From Micavibrio_C sp964577255 (GTDB lineage: Bacteria; Pseudomonadota; Alphaproteobacteria; Micavibrionales; Micavibrionaceae): a stretch of DNA of 33,929 nt. Below the pieces are notes generated by a model. The model saw only the letters and a program-made list of their open reading frames with translations, did not search any database and was not told the origin of the DNA. Shown here in pieces: positions 33,221 to 33,929 of this stretch. The translations under genes were made by a program, and so were the position numbers. The DNA lies in contig CAZNYM010000020.1 in the NCBI GenBank assembly GCA_964577255.1, positions 1 through 33,929 of the forward strand. The letters run 5' to 3'. Within the stretch, counting starts at the first letter, position 1; each line of letters opens with the position of its first letter.

Positions 33221-33929
33221 TTTGAGAAGCGCCCTCGCGCCCGGCGGCGAAGACGAACATTTTGTTCTGATCGGCCAGCGCCGCAACCTCCTGCGGGTCG
33301 ATTACAAGCGTACGCCCGGCCTCGATCACGATCCCGGCGAAACCCGCCGCCGCACAGAGGCGCACCGTCTCGGGCCCGATGGTCGGCAGGTCGAGATCGC
33401 GGTCCTGGCCCGGCTTGGGCATTTTTACCAGTACCGGCCCCCGGCCCTTGCGCCGGTAGCCACCGCAGCGGCGGATAAGCTCGTCAGTGCCTTCGGCGGC
33501 TTCAAGCCCCAGCACGATATCCTGCTGCATGACTAGGGCCTGGCCGACATCCCACGCGCCCACAGCGCCCAGCACGGCCATGCCCTTGTCGATGTCGAGC
33601 CAATGCCCCGGATCGGGCTTATAGCGGCCAACCGGCCCCGCCGCCACCAGGAGATCGCGCGCGAATTTCTGGATGCCGTGGATGCGAAACCCTTCCTGCT
33701 CGAGCTCGTGGCGCATGGCCTTGAGCAGTCCGTCGTCGCCCAGCGATTTCAGTGCCACGCGCGCGAAGAACCGGGCGGTACGGATGTCGGGCCTGAGTTC
33801 GGAAAGCAACGGCCGGCGCATGGCGCCGATGATGACGATGTCGCGGATGCCGTGCGCCTTGAGAGTGTCGATGATAGTGCCGGCGGCGCCGATGCGGGTG
33901 TTGATGTATTCGCGGCCCTCATATAGCGC
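33210..33929 (-). CDS. lpxI: UDP-2,3-diacylglucosamine diphosphatase LpxI, 5'-truncated by window edge
   Basis: Produces lipid X, the substrate of LpxB, in bacteria that lack LpxH. The frame stays open to the right edge, where the residues EGREYINTRIGAAGTIID upstream of the first Met match the N-terminal half of LpxI. C-terminal blocks LDIDKGMAVLGAVGAWDVGQALVMQ, LVKMPKPGQDRDLDLPTIGPET and GIVIEAGRTLVID are characteristic. About 239 residues are visible; perhaps 40 are missing. It overlaps lpxB by 11 nt, and the two form the usual lipid A operon. Confidence 0.93.
   Translation of the reverse strand, partial: ALYEGREYINTRIGAAGTIIDTLKAHGIRDIVIIGAMRRPLLSELRPDIRTARFFARVALKSLGDDGLLKAMRHELEQEGFRIHGIQKFARDLLVAAGPVGRYKPDPGHWLDIDKGMAVLGAVGAWDVGQALVMQQDIVLGLEAAEGTDELIRRCGGYRRKGRGPVLVKMPKPGQDRDLDLPTIGPETVRLCAAAGFAGIVIEAGRTLVIDPQEVAALADQNKMFVFAAGREGASQNDH

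Overview
The window looks like about 34 kb of chromosome from an alphaproteobacterium. The evidence is the gene order tpiA-secG-pyrG-kdsA-eno-ftsB-pdhA-pdhB-pdhC-lpd-lipA-ratA, an E1-beta subunit that carries its own lipoyl domain, a lexA without gamma-proteobacterial features, an lpxI-lpxB pair and a ComEC without a recognisable metallo-hydrolase tail. Base composition is GC-rich (my estimate, about 60%), with AT-richer patches at several accessory genes. I see no tRNA, rRNA, CRISPR array, insertion sequence or phage gene. I cannot fix the genus; a deep-branching lineage (for example near Rhodospirillales or Micavibrionales) is only a guess.

Layout. 2-2310 (+): a class I photolyase cut by the left edge, and an LD-carboxypeptidase. 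2307-21868 (-): a long same-strand block. In transcription order it holds tpiA, secG, pyrG, a GNAT acetyltransferase, kdsA, two tandem HAD phosphatase-like genes, eno, an unknown two-helix membrane protein, ftsB, pdhA, a small membrane protein, pdhB, pdhC, a small unknown gene, three tandem deoxynucleoside-kinase-like genes, a tiny lipoprotein, lpd, a HAD hydrolase, a small acetyltransferase, lipA, a Do-type protease and ratA. 21971-23866 (+): a PpiD/SurA-like foldase. 23808-24839 (-): a divergent polysaccharide deacetylase. 25024-25707 (+): lexA. 25604-27784 (-): comEC. 27845-31997 (+): gltX, an M48 protease and gltA. 31970-33929 (-): lpxB and lpxI, the latter cut by the right edge.

How the genes fit together. 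The core is central carbon metabolism: triose-phosphate isomerase, enolase, pyruvate dehydrogenase E1/E2/E3, lipoate synthase and citrate synthase. Envelope construction is also represented: Kdo synthesis, lipid A disaccharide synthesis, SecG, FtsB, PpiD and the Do protease. Lipoyl synthase makes the cofactor used by the lipoyl domains of PdhB and PdhC, and Lpd reoxidises it.

The parts a standard core annotation does not explain are: three tandem kinase paralogues between pdhC and lpd, all lacking the Arg of the family's D/E-R-S motif; two tandem HAD paralogues resembling the phosphatase domain of RNA-repair proteins, one coupled to eno by an ATGA overlap; a perfect 9-bp hairpin covering the Shine-Dalgarno of the tiny lipoprotein; a perfect 15-bp palindrome just upstream of lexA; and overlap of the coding regions at all four convergent gene junctions. 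None is proved to be a new system. The kinase cluster and the HAD pair are the strongest candidates.
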